Assembly: GCA_016288205.1 (NCBI GenBank)
Contig: JAEEYO010000074.1
Coordinates: forward strand, 1-64,000
Direction of reading: 5' to 3'
Source of the DNA: Treponema sp.
Lineage (GTDB): Bacteria; Spirochaetota; Spirochaetia; Treponematales; Treponemataceae
Length of the DNA stretch: 64,000 bases
Shown here: positions 7,921-15,968 of the stretch, one piece after another
Layout of the letters: each line of letters begins with the position of its first letter
Numbering within the stretch: position 1 is the stretch's first letter
Made by a program: the position numbers and the translations under genes
Notes under the pieces: generated by a model
What the model was told of the DNA's origin: nothing
Seen by the model: only the letters and a program-made list of their open reading frames with translations
Databases searched by the model: none

Positions 7921-9240
7921 ATGAAAAACGCAGGACAAAAGACGCAGAAAAAACGAATGACGGGAAGGACGGTCATACAGACGATCTATTTCACCGGAGT
8001 CTTTTTTTTCTCAAACGACCTCTTCGCCTATGCATCGGCCTGCACTTTCGGATTTCTCTTCTCTTTCATCCCGGTCGTCATGATGATTCTGATTATCCTG
8101 ATCCGGGTACTCCACGCGTCTCCTGACATGCTCCAGCAGCTTTTCGGCGGCAACGAGCAGATAATGCGTTTCCTGAATCTGGATTCGGTCGCAAAAACCA
8201 TTTCGGAAATCAAGACCATAACGAACTTCGAGATTGTAATCGGTATCGCAATTATTTTCATGGCACGTCGCTTTTTCAGCTCAATCATCAACTCCGTCAA
8301 CCGGATTTTCCACGCCCAGATTAAGTCACGCCCGCTCATAAGCCAGCTGATTGTATTCGCCGGGGAAGCGATTCTCATAGTCGGCACGTCCATCGTAATC
8401 TTTCTGTTCACCACGGCAAGGGCAATCACCCGCTATCCGATTTTCTCAAAAATCATTCCCATTCCGCCGGTTCTGTTGAGCACAATGACGGACTTCATGC
8501 TGAACACGCTCCCCTACCTGCTTGTCTTTGTCATCGTGCTGATTTGCTACAAGGGTGCGAGCCGATCCAAGCCCCCGCTCAAAATCTGCGCCGTCTCATC
8601 CCTGCTATGCGTCATCTCGTTTGTCGCCGTGCAAAAGCTGATGGGACACTTCATCAACCTGAACAACTACAACATAGTCTACGGAGTCCTCAGCAACACG
8701 ATCGTTCTCCTGCTTGAGGCATTTTTCTTCTTCACGATTTTTCTATTTTTCGCCGAGATGGTCTTCGTAAGACAATATTTCGACTCCCTGCTCATGGGCG
8801 AGCTGTACCTGCTTCCCGACCGCGACGACACAAGCCGGATTGCGACCATAAAGCGGCTCCTTTTCATCCGTCCGGACTCCCTGCTCAAAAACAGCGGCTC
8901 AGTGATGACGGTGCCCAAGGGCGGAAAGATTTACTCACGCGGAGAGCGAGGTCAGTACACGTATTTCATAGCAAACGGCTCGGTGCTGATAACAAGAACC
9001 AACAATCTCTCATATCTGGACGCGGGCTCCTTTTTCGGCGAGGAGGCATGTCTTCTGGATGAGGTCCGCAACGAGGATGCCACCGCCTACACCGACGTAA
9101 AGCTGCTCCGAATCCCCGAGGAAGATTTTTTCACCCTCCTTGAGAAAAATCCCTCCGCAAACAACAAGGCCCTCTCCAAAATCAGCAAATACTTCGCTCG
9201 CTTCTACAAGCCCACCACGGAACTCCCCCTTTTTTCCTGA
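7921..9240 (+). CDS. YihY/BrkB membrane protein fused to a cyclic-nucleotide-binding-like domain
   Basis: 439 residues. Residues 20-290 hold about six membrane segments with the YihY/BrkB (RNase BN-annotated) layout, including the opening ASACTFGFLFSFIPV segment. Residues 320-425 form a CRP-like beta-roll: a PKGGKIYSRGERGQYTYFIANGSV entry followed by AGSFFGEEACLL. The phosphate-binding cassette keeps the Gly-Glu, but the Arg usually found before Thr/Ser-Ala is Ala (DATA), so it may not bind cAMP or cGMP. BrkB proteins normally lack this domain. Probably an inner-membrane protein whose activity is gated by its cytoplasmic tail. Confidence 0.8.
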   Translation: MKNAGQKTQKKRMTGRTVIQTIYFTGVFFFSNDLFAYASACTFGFLFSFIPVVMMILIILIRVLHASPDMLQQLFGGNEQIMRFLNLDSVAKTISEIKTITNFEIVIGIAIIFMARRFFSSIINSVNRIFHAQIKSRPLISQLIVFAGEAILIVGTSIVIFLFTTARAITRYPIFSKIIPIPPVLLSTMTDFMLNTLPYLLVFVIVLICYKGASRSKPPLKICAVSSLLCVISFVAVQKLMGHFINLNNYNIVYGVLSNTIVLLLEAFFFFTIFLFFAEMVFVRQYFDSLLMGELYLLPDRDDTSRIATIKRLLFIRPDSLLKNSGSVMTVPKGGKIYSRGERGQYTYFIANGSVLITRTNNLSYLDAGSFFGEEACLLDEVRNEDATAYTDVKLLRIPEEDFFTLLEKNPSANNKALSKISKYFARFYKPTTELPLFS

Positions 9241-9253
9241 AAACTATAATTTT

Positions 9254-9658
9254 CTACCAAAAAACTGACAAACCATCTTCACGGTACAACGGCATATTAT
9301 GATCTCTGCTTACAAAAGTAAAACCATTGTTAATTGCGGTAGCTATGAGCATACGGTCAAAAGGATCTTTGTGCTTCTCCTTTAATGGAAGTTTTGCATA
9401 ATACAAAGAATCCTGCGCATCAAGTTTCAAAACCGAAAACCCCAATCCGTCACAGTATTCTTGAAGCCGGAAAAAATCGAAGTTTTCTAAATTCAATTTT
9501 CCAATGCTTGTCTTGATTGCAATTTCCCAAAATGAAACGGTACTTACAAGTATATCATTCTTATCAGGAAAAGAAAGTAACTCTCTGGCCGCCTCGGACA
9601 ACTCATCGTCATCAGTTATTGCCCATAAAAGTGTATGAGTATCGATAAGATATTTCAT
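9254..9658 (-). CDS. vapC: PIN-domain toxin, VapC type
   Basis: 134 residues from the ATG at 9658, which overlaps the antitoxin stop by 4 bp; an in-frame start 33 bp upstream would lie inside the antitoxin gene. PIN-domain acidic residues are visible: Asp in LIDTHTLLW, Glu in SFWEIAIK, Asp in KDPFDRML, and a later RDH. The subfamily matches toxins with the SFWEIAIKxxxGKL signature. VapC proteins are Mg-dependent RNases that cut tRNA or rRNA when freed from antitoxin. The pair runs against the BrkB gene and is probably autoregulated. Confidence 0.9.
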   Translation of the reverse strand: MKYLIDTHTLLWAITDDDELSEAARELLSFPDKNDILVSTVSFWEIAIKTSIGKLNLENFDFFRLQEYCDGLGFSVLKLDAQDSLYYAKLPLKEKHKDPFDRMLIATAINNGFTFVSRDHNMPLYREDGLSVFW

Positions 9659-9891
9659 AAGCCCAAAAGCTCCTCTGGAGAGATCTCCCAATTATCTGCG
9701 AAGTGAACTTTTGCCTTGCCTTTCAAAAAACCAAGAGGCAGATGCTTTGAGGGGGCTGGATTTGATTGCTCTTCCTCAAAAAAGTTTTGCTGGGAGATAA
9801 ACTGAGTAAACTGTATTACATACCTTATCTTATTGACAGGCAACTTTTCTATCAAATTTACAGCCTCATTTTTTAATGCAAGTGCTTCCAT
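9655..9891 (-). CDS. vapB: VapB-like antitoxin (DUF2281-like)
   Basis: 78 residues from the ATG at 9891 (TGAGGT upstream). The N-terminal helix pattern EALALKNEAVNLIEKLPVNKIRYVIQF resembles DUF2281-type antitoxins, followed by a Pro-rich linker and the conserved-looking ending PLGFLKGKAKVHFADNW. The C-terminal part should bind and inhibit the PIN toxin encoded immediately downstream, to which it is translationally coupled. A longer frame to 10020 has no ribosome-binding site and overlaps the promoter. Confidence 0.8.
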   Translation of the reverse strand: MEALALKNEAVNLIEKLPVNKIRYVIQFTQFISQQNFFEEEQSNPAPSKHLPLGFLKGKAKVHFADNWEISPEELLGL

Positions 9892-9951
9892 AGTTCTTAC
9901 CTCACATTTGATTATGGGAATCCCGAAGAATCTTTGAAAATAGGTTTTTCG

Positions 9952-9987
9952 TAATACCATTATACCATATTTCATTAAAATATACAA
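9952..9987 (-). promoter_or_regulatory. Promoter of vapBC
   Basis: Minus-strand -35 TTGTAT (9987-9982), 17-bp spacer and -10 TATAAT (9964-9959), predicting a leader of about 60 nt. TACCAT is directly repeated eight bases apart across the -10 box and could be the antitoxin operator. Confidence 0.6.
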
Positions 9988-10048
9988 AAAAAGTTTCCAC
10001 AACAGGAAAAAGCCTGCCATTTCCGTTCCATTTTTCCTGAAATTTTCC

Positions 10049-10084
10049 TTGACACCGCAAAAAAGCTGCTATATACTTTTTAAT
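10049..10084 (+). promoter_or_regulatory. Consensus promoter upstream of the repeat protein
   Basis: TTGACA at 10049-10054, a 17-bp spacer, and TATACT at 10072-10077. Transcription should start near 10084-10085, at or next to an ATG at 10085 and only about 18 bases before a ten-C homopolymer. Confidence 0.75.
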
Positions 10085-10129
10085 ATGAAATTTTGGAAGT
10101 TACCCCCCCCCCACTCGTCAAACATATAG
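10085..10129 (+). CDS. Promoter-proximal mini-ORF containing a poly-C tract
   Basis: ATG at 10085, seven bases after the -10 box, opens a 14-codon frame reading MKFWKLPPPHSSNI and stopping at TAG 10127-10129. Codons 7-10 consist of ten consecutive C bases (10103-10112). As written the frame is closed; with nine C the same ATG would read without a stop into the repeat-protein gene at 10278, adding 64 residues ahead of its signal peptide. Whether the peptide is made is unknown. Confidence 0.35.
   Translation: MKFWKLPPPHSSNI
10103..10112 (+). repeat. Poly-C homopolymer (10 C)
   Basis: Ten consecutive C bases, the only long C or G run noticed in the window. Such tracts slip during replication; poly-G tracts near tpr promoters in Treponema pallidum are known to vary and change expression. 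Here the tract lies within the predicted transcribed leader. Confidence 0.85.
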
Positions 10130-10277
10130 TACAACTCATCTCCCTGGTTTCATCAGACTGCCAATAATCTTCGGCACATCATGCACAATCAAAAACATTC
10201 ACACTTTTTTCGTAAGCAACGGAGACAGCAGCTTGCTGTTTTCTAAGCATAAATCTTTTATTACAAGGAGAAACTTT

Positions 10278-11852
10278 ATGAAAAAGATTCTGTTGTTTGC
10301 ACTGGCTCTCTCATTCGCACTGAGCCCAGTAAACGCCGCGTCGGCAAAAAAGAAAACGACGTCAACGGCATCATCATCGACCTCAAAATCCTCGGGTTCA
10401 TCATCCTCATCGACTACGAAAAAAACGAAGAAATCCGTAGAGCAGGTCACACAGGAAAAGGAGGCCGCGAGACAGGCGGGATATGACGTTGGATTCAGTG
10501 GCGGCAAAAAATCCGTCCCATCCGCATACGCCGAGTATGAGGCCGCATGGAACGCAGGATATGAATATGGCCTTGACGACCGCAAGGTGCAGGATGCCTA
10601 TAACGCGGGATACGCCGCAGGACTGAAAGGTACGGGAGCGACTCCCACGGTTCCAAAGCAATATAGTACCACATACAAAACAAACTATATAGAAGGCTAC
10701 AACAAGGGTTATGCCGAAAAAAAGAAAAAAGTGGAAGCCGCCTACAACGCGGGTTACGAGGCGGGAAAAGTTACGGAAGTTATACCCCTCAAGGAAACCA
10801 TCCCCAATGAGTATTCTGAATATAAGGATAAATATCATGAAGGTTACCAGGCGGGATTTTTGGTTCAAGCCTACAACGCCGGATATGAGAAAGGAAAAAG
10901 CGGAGGTTCTGGGCGTAAAGCGATATATGACGGCTATCCCGAATATACGGAAGGGTATCAAAAGGGCCATTTGGAAAAGATCTTCAATGAGGGTGCAGAA
11001 GCTGGAAGAAAAACCTCTTCATTGAGCAGTGACAATTACCGCGGTGGTTATGGCGGTTCTGAAAGCATAAAATGCATTCCTATCGAAGCCGAAACGTATG
11101 TAAAGGGCTTTAAGGACGGATGGTATGAAAAGCATCCCGCTGACGGAGCGTACAGAGCGGGGTATGAGGCTGGAAAAACAGCAAATTCGGCAACGGCGCC
11201 ATCTGTTCCATCAAAATATTCCGCCTACTCAGCAAAGTACAAGGAGGGATTCTCATACGGCTATAGAAACGGAAACACCGAGACGAAGCAGGCAGAAAAA
11301 GAGGCACTTGACGCTGGCTACGAAAAAGCAGGCGATGAAGACCTGCACGTCGTTCCAAAACAATACTGGGAATATGCCTCAAAATACGCAGAGGGCTGGG
11401 AAACCGGAAGGAAAGCAAAAAAGGCTCGTTCTGCAGGTTACTCCGACGCAAAGGGAAGCAACAGCATAACCCCATCTTCCATTCCAAGTGCATACTCTGA
11501 ATTCGCCGATATGTACAAGGAGGGATTCAGAAAACGCTATATAGAGGATAACTATTACAATCCTGGATACCGGGCAGGCTCACAGGCAACCTCCGACACA
11601 CCAAGCAGAGTTCCCTCACAGTATTCCGCATACGCAGACGAATACAAGAAAGGCTTCCATGATGGATACTGGAAGAAATTGCGTGACGAAGCGTATGATG
11701 CAGGAGCCAGAGCTGGCGCTATCAGTCCAACAGAGAAACCGTCATCAATTCCTCCGGAATACGCTTCGGTTGCGGCAAAATACGAAGAAGGATTCTACCG
11801 AGGGTTTGCAGATGCCCACAGACCAAGAGCTCGCAACGAAGACAGACGTTAG
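10278..11852 (+). CDS. Secreted GYxxG-repeat protein of unknown function
   Basis: 524 residues from the ATG at 10278 (AAGGAG upstream). A signal peptide ends near residue 20 (VNA-ASA), followed by a Lys/Thr/Ser low-complexity linker to about residue 55. The rest is roughly nine degenerate repeats of 40-50 residues. Each repeat has an A-Y-x-A-G-Y-x-x-G-K half and a P-S-x-(V/I)-P-x-x-Y-x-x-Y-x-x-x-Y-K-E-G-(Y/F)-x-x-G-(Y/W) half. Tyr, Gly, Ala and Lys dominate and cysteine is nearly absent. I do not recognise the family; it suggests an elongated periplasmic or surface protein. It stands alone, with a terminator downstream and a possibly phase-variable leader upstream. Confidence 0.75.
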   Translation: MKKILLFALALSFALSPVNAASAKKKTTSTASSSTSKSSGSSSSSTTKKTKKSVEQVTQEKEAARQAGYDVGFSGGKKSVPSAYAEYEAAWNAGYEYGLDDRKVQDAYNAGYAAGLKGTGATPTVPKQYSTTYKTNYIEGYNKGYAEKKKKVEAAYNAGYEAGKVTEVIPLKETIPNEYSEYKDKYHEGYQAGFLVQAYNAGYEKGKSGGSGRKAIYDGYPEYTEGYQKGHLEKIFNEGAEAGRKTSSLSSDNYRGGYGGSESIKCIPIEAETYVKGFKDGWYEKHPADGAYRAGYEAGKTANSATAPSVPSKYSAYSAKYKEGFSYGYRNGNTETKQAEKEALDAGYEKAGDEDLHVVPKQYWEYASKYAEGWETGRKAKKARSAGYSDAKGSNSITPSSIPSAYSEFADMYKEGFRKRYIEDNYYNPGYRAGSQATSDTPSRVPSQYSAYADEYKKGFHDGYWKKLRDEAYDAGARAGAISPTEKPSSIPPEYASVAAKYEEGFYRGFADAHRPRARNEDRR

Positions 11853-11914
11853 GAATCAACAGGGCGACGGCTTCTAAAAAACGCAATCCACCCTGAGAGG
11901 ACATTTTAACCAAA

Positions 11915-11971
11915 GGCCGACGGAGAATGACGGACGCAAATCCGAAATCATTTTCCGCCGGTCTTTTTTTT
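11915..11971 (+). terminator. Rho-independent terminator after the repeat protein
   Basis: A 16-bp stem (11915-11930 with 11948-11963, allowing G-T pairs) encloses a small inner hairpin and is followed by eight T bases. Confidence 0.85.
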
Positions 11972-11981
11972 CCGTGTGTTG

Positions 11982-12010
11982 TGGACTAAGAAGCGATTTT
12001 TCATTATAAT
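11982..12010 (+). promoter_or_regulatory. Promoter of pyrG-guaA
   Basis: TGGACT (11982-11987), 17-bp spacer, TATAAT (12005-12010). The predicted leader is about 40 nt; no CTP-sensing attenuator is obvious. Confidence 0.6.
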
Positions 12011-12057
12011 GGTTCCAAGCGGATGTGAAATGCTCAATTCCGCGGATGGAGAAAAGG

Positions 12058-13671
12058 ATGGCAAAGTTTATCTTTATTACCGGAGGCGTAGTCAGCGGTC
12101 TTGGCAAGGGAATTGCGGCTGCCTCCCTGGGACTTATTTTAAAAAGCCGAGGTCTGAAAGTGGTCAACCAGAAATTCGACCCCTACCTGAACATCGACCC
12201 CGGAACCATGAATCCTTTTCAGCACGGAGAAGTTTTTGTCACCGACGACGGAGCGGAGACCGACCTTGACCTTGGACACTACGAGCGTTTTACCGACACA
12301 GCCCTTTCACAAAGCAACAACACCACATCAGGACGAGTCTATCTTGCGGTCCTGAACGACGAGCGCGAGGGAAAGTTCCACGGCGGCACAGTGCAGGTCA
12401 TCCCGAATGTGACGAACGAAATCAAACGAAGGATGCTCCTCTCATCACAGGAGACCGACGCTGACATAATCATCACGGAGATTGGTGGAACCGTGGGCGA
12501 CATTGAGTCCCTTCCTTTCATTGAGTCAATCAGGCAGATTAAATACGAGGTCGGTGAGGAAAACTGCTGCTACATTCATCTCACGCTCATTCCCCACATC
12601 GGACGCGACCAGGAGCTGAAAACCAAGCCCACCCAACATTCGGTAAAAGAATTGCAGGCATTGGGAATCCAGCCCCACGTACTCATGGTGAGGACCGAGG
12701 TTCCGCTCGACGACTCAACCCGCGAAAAGCTCGCGCAGTTCTGCAACGTGGACTCAGCATCGGTCATACAGAACCTGAATGCGAAGTCCATCTACGAGGT
12801 TCCGCTGAATCTTGAGAAAGAAGGAATCGGGGACGCGGTATGCCATGCGCTTCATCTGGAGACAAAACCGACAAGCCTTGAGGATTGGGCGAAGATGGTC
12901 CACACTTTTGAGAACCCCAAGCAGAGCGTAAGAATCGCACTCGTCGGAAAATACGTGGAGCTGCACGACGCATATCTTTCGGTTGTGGAGAGCCTGACCC
13001 ACGGCGGCATTGCTAACGAGGCCGAAGTGAATGTGGACTGGATTGATTCCGAAACCCTGACCGACGATGAGACCACGGCAAAAAGACTTGAGTCCGCTGA
13101 CGGCATAATCATCCCCGGCGGATTCGGCTCACGCGGCATTGAAGGAATGATCCGGGCCGCAAAATACGCACGCACCAACAAGGTTCCCTGCTTTGGAATC
13201 TGCCTCGGTATGCAGATAATCGTGATTGAGTACGCACGCGATGTCCTTGGCTGGAGTGACGCACACTCAAGCGAAATTGACTCAGCGACGACGCATCCGG
13301 TAATCGACCTCATGCCCGACCAGAACGGAAAGATTTTGGGAGGAACCTTGCGCCTCGGAAAATTCGAGTGTACGGTAAAAGAGGGAACACTCACCCACAA
13401 GGCTTACGGCACCGGCACAATCTGGGAAAGACACAGGCACCGCTACGAGTTCAACAACACGTACCGAAAGGATCTGGAGGATGCCGGACTCATCATCGCG
13501 GGAGTGAACCCAGAGCGGAATCTTGTGGAGATTGTGGAAGTTCCCGACCACCCGTGGATGCTTGGCGGACAGTTTCATCCTGAGTTCAAGAGCCGTCCCA
13601 ACAAGGCGGGCCCTCTGTTCCGGGAATTCATAAAGGCAAGCTGCGACCATAAAAACGGCGGCAACAAATAG
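12058..13671 (+). CDS. pyrG: CTP synthase
   Basis: 537 residues from the ATG at 12058, matching the family's conserved N-terminus AKFIFITGGVVSGLGKG, which is the ATP-binding loop. The synthetase half includes TDDGAETDLDLGHYERF. The C-terminal class I glutamine amidotransferase half (from about residue 290) has the nucleophile in CFGICLGMQ and the His-Glu in HPEFKSRP. It converts UTP, ATP and glutamine to CTP. The 15-bp gap to guaA suggests a two-gene operon joining the two glutamine-dependent steps of pyrimidine and purine triphosphate synthesis. Confidence 0.97.
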   Translation: MAKFIFITGGVVSGLGKGIAAASLGLILKSRGLKVVNQKFDPYLNIDPGTMNPFQHGEVFVTDDGAETDLDLGHYERFTDTALSQSNNTTSGRVYLAVLNDEREGKFHGGTVQVIPNVTNEIKRRMLLSSQETDADIIITEIGGTVGDIESLPFIESIRQIKYEVGEENCCYIHLTLIPHIGRDQELKTKPTQHSVKELQALGIQPHVLMVRTEVPLDDSTREKLAQFCNVDSASVIQNLNAKSIYEVPLNLEKEGIGDAVCHALHLETKPTSLEDWAKMVHTFENPKQSVRIALVGKYVELHDAYLSVVESLTHGGIANEAEVNVDWIDSETLTDDETTAKRLESADGIIIPGGFGSRGIEGMIRAAKYARTNKVPCFGICLGMQIIVIEYARDVLGWSDAHSSEIDSATTHPVIDLMPDQNGKILGGTLRLGKFECTVKEGTLTHKAYGTGTIWERHRHRYEFNNTYRKDLEDAGLIIAGVNPERNLVEIVEVPDHPWMLGGQFHPEFKSRPNKAGPLFREFIKASCDHKNGGNK

Positions 13672-13686
13672 ACAAAGGAGTAAATC

Positions 13687-15570
13687 ATGTCACGAGACAA
13701 AATTCTAGTTCTGGATTTCGGTTCCCAGTACGCTCACCTGATTGCAAAGCGTCTTCGCATCATGGGATTCTACAGCGAGATTGCGCTTCCTTCCGCAGAT
13801 GTTTCGTCAATGGAAAACGTCCGTGGCATCATTTTGAGCGGAGGTCCCTCATCGGTCTACGAGGAGAACGCGCCTGAGTTCAACAAAAAGAATCTGGAGC
13901 TGGGCGTGCCGGTTCTGGGTCTCTGCTACGGTCATCACATCATGTCCTTCTGCCAGGGAGGAAAGGTCGGCAAGGCTGAGGTCGGTGAGTTCGGATTCGC
14001 ACAGCTGGAGCAGACTGAGGCAGGAAAAAAATCACCGCTGCTCAAGGGAGTCTCGGCTTCCACACAGGTATGGATGAGCCATCAGGACGGAGTACTTGAG
14101 CTTGCCCCGGGATTTGAGGTCATCGGAAAAACAAAGGACTGCCCCTACGCGGCATTGCAGAACCTTGAGAAGAAAATGTTCAGCCTTCAGTGCCACTGCG
14201 AGGTAAAGGACACGCTTGAGGGAAACACAATCTTCAAGAATTTCGCCGAAACAATCTGCGGCATGGAAAGAAACTGGGATGAGGACACTGTTCTGAACCA
14301 TATAATAGAAGGAATCAAAACACAGGCGGCGGACAAAAACGTGCTTCTTTTCCTGAGCGGCGGAGTTGATTCCACTGTCGCTTTTGCACTTTTGAACAAG
14401 GCACTCGGACAGGATAGGGTGCTCGGACTTCACATTGACAACGGATTCATGCGCAAGAATGAGAGCGCGAACGTGGCCGAGGCATACCGATCACACGGAT
14501 TTACAAATTTCATCGTGGAAGATGCGAGCGAATCCTTCCTGAAAGCCGTGTACCATCTGACCGACCCGCAGAAAAAACGAATGGCCGTCGGTGAGAATTT
14601 CATCTCCGTAAGAAATGCCGTCGTCGCAAAGCAGAACCTTGACGAGGACAAGTGGATGCTCGCACAGGGCACGCTTTACCCGGACATCATCGAGAGCGGC
14701 GGAACAAAAAATTCCAAGGTCATAAAAACACACCACAACCGCGTGGACGGAATCCAGAAGCTGATTGAAAAGGGTCTTATCATCGAGCCCCTGAAAGACT
14801 TGTACAAGGATGAAGTTCGCCGCATGGGAAAAAAACTCGGCCTTGAGGATGATTTGGTCATGCGCCATCCCTTCCCCGGCCCCGGACTCAGCATCAACGT
14901 GCTCTGCTCCGATGGAGTGATTTCCGAAAAAGACCGCGACGAATACGCAAAGGCACAGAAGGAAATTGAGTCCATAAAGCTGGATATGTTCTGCGAGAAC
15001 TGCTCCAAGGATTTGGTAAGGTCAGTCCTTCCGGTTCGCTCGGTCGGCGTTCAGGGTGATTTCAGAACCTACCGATTTCCATCCGTCCTTACTTTTGCCC
15101 ACGAAGGCGAGGGATTCTATCATCTTCCGGGAAAATGGGAAAAACTGGAGCAGGCATCGTCCACAATCACGAACGCAAGCACTTATATCAACAGAACCAT
15201 AATCCGCCTGTATCAGAATCCGTCTGTAAAAATCAGCGACATGAAGCTTCAGGAAGGATACTGCGACAAGGGCCGACTGGATCAGACAAGGGAAGCCGAC
15301 AACATCATGCTTACGGCACTGCATAAAAACGGATGGTACGAAAAGATTTTCCAGCACCTTACGATCAACCTGCCTTACGCATCCAGTCCAGATCACTGCA
15401 GTATAGTGCTCAGACCGCTCTGCTCGGAGGATGTGATGACCGCAAGATTCGCGCAGCTGCCCCAGGATGATTTGAGGAGCATTGTCAAGGAAATTGCCGC
15501 ATTGCCTTATGTGGACGCAATCTTCTTTGATTTGACAAACAAGCCCCCCGCAACATTCGGATGGGAGTAA
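13687..15570 (+). CDS. guaA: GMP synthase, long form
   Basis: 627 residues, start supported by AAAGGAG. Class I amidotransferase domain first (nucleophile in LGLCYGHH, catalytic pair in LQCHCEVK, where His replaces the more usual HPE context), then the ATP-pyrophosphatase domain with the SGGVDST loop near residue 225, then a C-terminal dimerisation domain. The common bacterial enzyme is about 525 residues; here roughly 100 extra residues lie in the C-terminal part (after MRHPFPGPGL), as in the long-form enzymes of eukaryotes and some bacteria. It aminates XMP to GMP. Confidence 0.95.
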   Translation: MSRDKILVLDFGSQYAHLIAKRLRIMGFYSEIALPSADVSSMENVRGIILSGGPSSVYEENAPEFNKKNLELGVPVLGLCYGHHIMSFCQGGKVGKAEVGEFGFAQLEQTEAGKKSPLLKGVSASTQVWMSHQDGVLELAPGFEVIGKTKDCPYAALQNLEKKMFSLQCHCEVKDTLEGNTIFKNFAETICGMERNWDEDTVLNHIIEGIKTQAADKNVLLFLSGGVDSTVAFALLNKALGQDRVLGLHIDNGFMRKNESANVAEAYRSHGFTNFIVEDASESFLKAVYHLTDPQKKRMAVGENFISVRNAVVAKQNLDEDKWMLAQGTLYPDIIESGGTKNSKVIKTHHNRVDGIQKLIEKGLIIEPLKDLYKDEVRRMGKKLGLEDDLVMRHPFPGPGLSINVLCSDGVISEKDRDEYAKAQKEIESIKLDMFCENCSKDLVRSVLPVRSVGVQGDFRTYRFPSVLTFAHEGEGFYHLPGKWEKLEQASSTITNASTYINRTIIRLYQNPSVKISDMKLQEGYCDKGRLDQTREADNIMLTALHKNGWYEKIFQHLTINLPYASSPDHCSIVLRPLCSEDVMTARFAQLPQDDLRSIVKEIAALPYVDAIFFDLTNKPPATFGWE

Positions 15571-15594
15571 GAGCCGGCCTCAAACCTGAATTAA

Positions 15595-15826
15595 CATGAA
15601 AAAGGTTTGCTCCACAACTAACTAAATGTCGAGTTTAACCTGAGTATAAAAAATTGTCTTCAGCGAGAACCCTGCGTGGAAAAACGGCTCGTTAGAAACT
15701 TCGTTACGAATACCGCGCTGCGCTTGTGCAGATGTTTTTCCCCGCAGGAACCTCGCTTACGCCAATTTTAATCCCAAATTATATAACTCGACATTTACAT
15801 CGCTTTGTAGAAAAACCTTTTTCAAG
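15595..15826. repeat. Long imperfect palindromic element
   Basis: The outer arms (15595-15635 and 15785-15826) contain a perfect 12-base complement (AAATGTCGAGTT / AACTCGACATTT) plus matching GAAAAAGGTTT ends. The complementarity resumes inward: AAAAATTG and AGCGAG blocks, then CCTGCG-GGAAAAAC against GTTTTTCCCCGCAGG. The whole fills most of the gap between guaA and the convergent pyrophosphatase. No open reading frame of note. It resembles a MITE or a large structured RNA element; no transposase is nearby. Confidence 0.7.
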
Positions 15827-15912
15827 TCCCTTTCGTAAAAGAGGCCGTCTCTACCTCCTCTCCTCCATCATAGAAAAGAAACGGACCATAGAAAAAAATA
15901 TCCCTATTAGAA

Positions 15913-15968
15913 GCTTTCCGTTTTCCACTTTCATCTTTCCACTTTCCCCTCGCCTCATCTTTCCACTT
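15913..15968 (-). repeat. GTGGAAAG-family dispersed repeat, copy 1
   Basis: On the minus strand this reads as tandem variants of GTGGAAAGATGA and GAAAGTGGAAA. It encodes the last codons and the TGA stop of the pyrophosphatase gene (Val-Glu-Arg-stop) and continues downstream. Confidence 0.75.

Noticed and set aside
10103..10112. Poly-C tract as a sequencing or assembly artefact
   Set aside because: Cannot be excluded from one sequence, but its position directly after a consensus promoter argues for a real element, so it was kept as a finding.
12852..13400. Minus-strand frames inside pyrG, including one of about 180 codons
   Set aside because: Antisense shadows of a clearly conserved gene.
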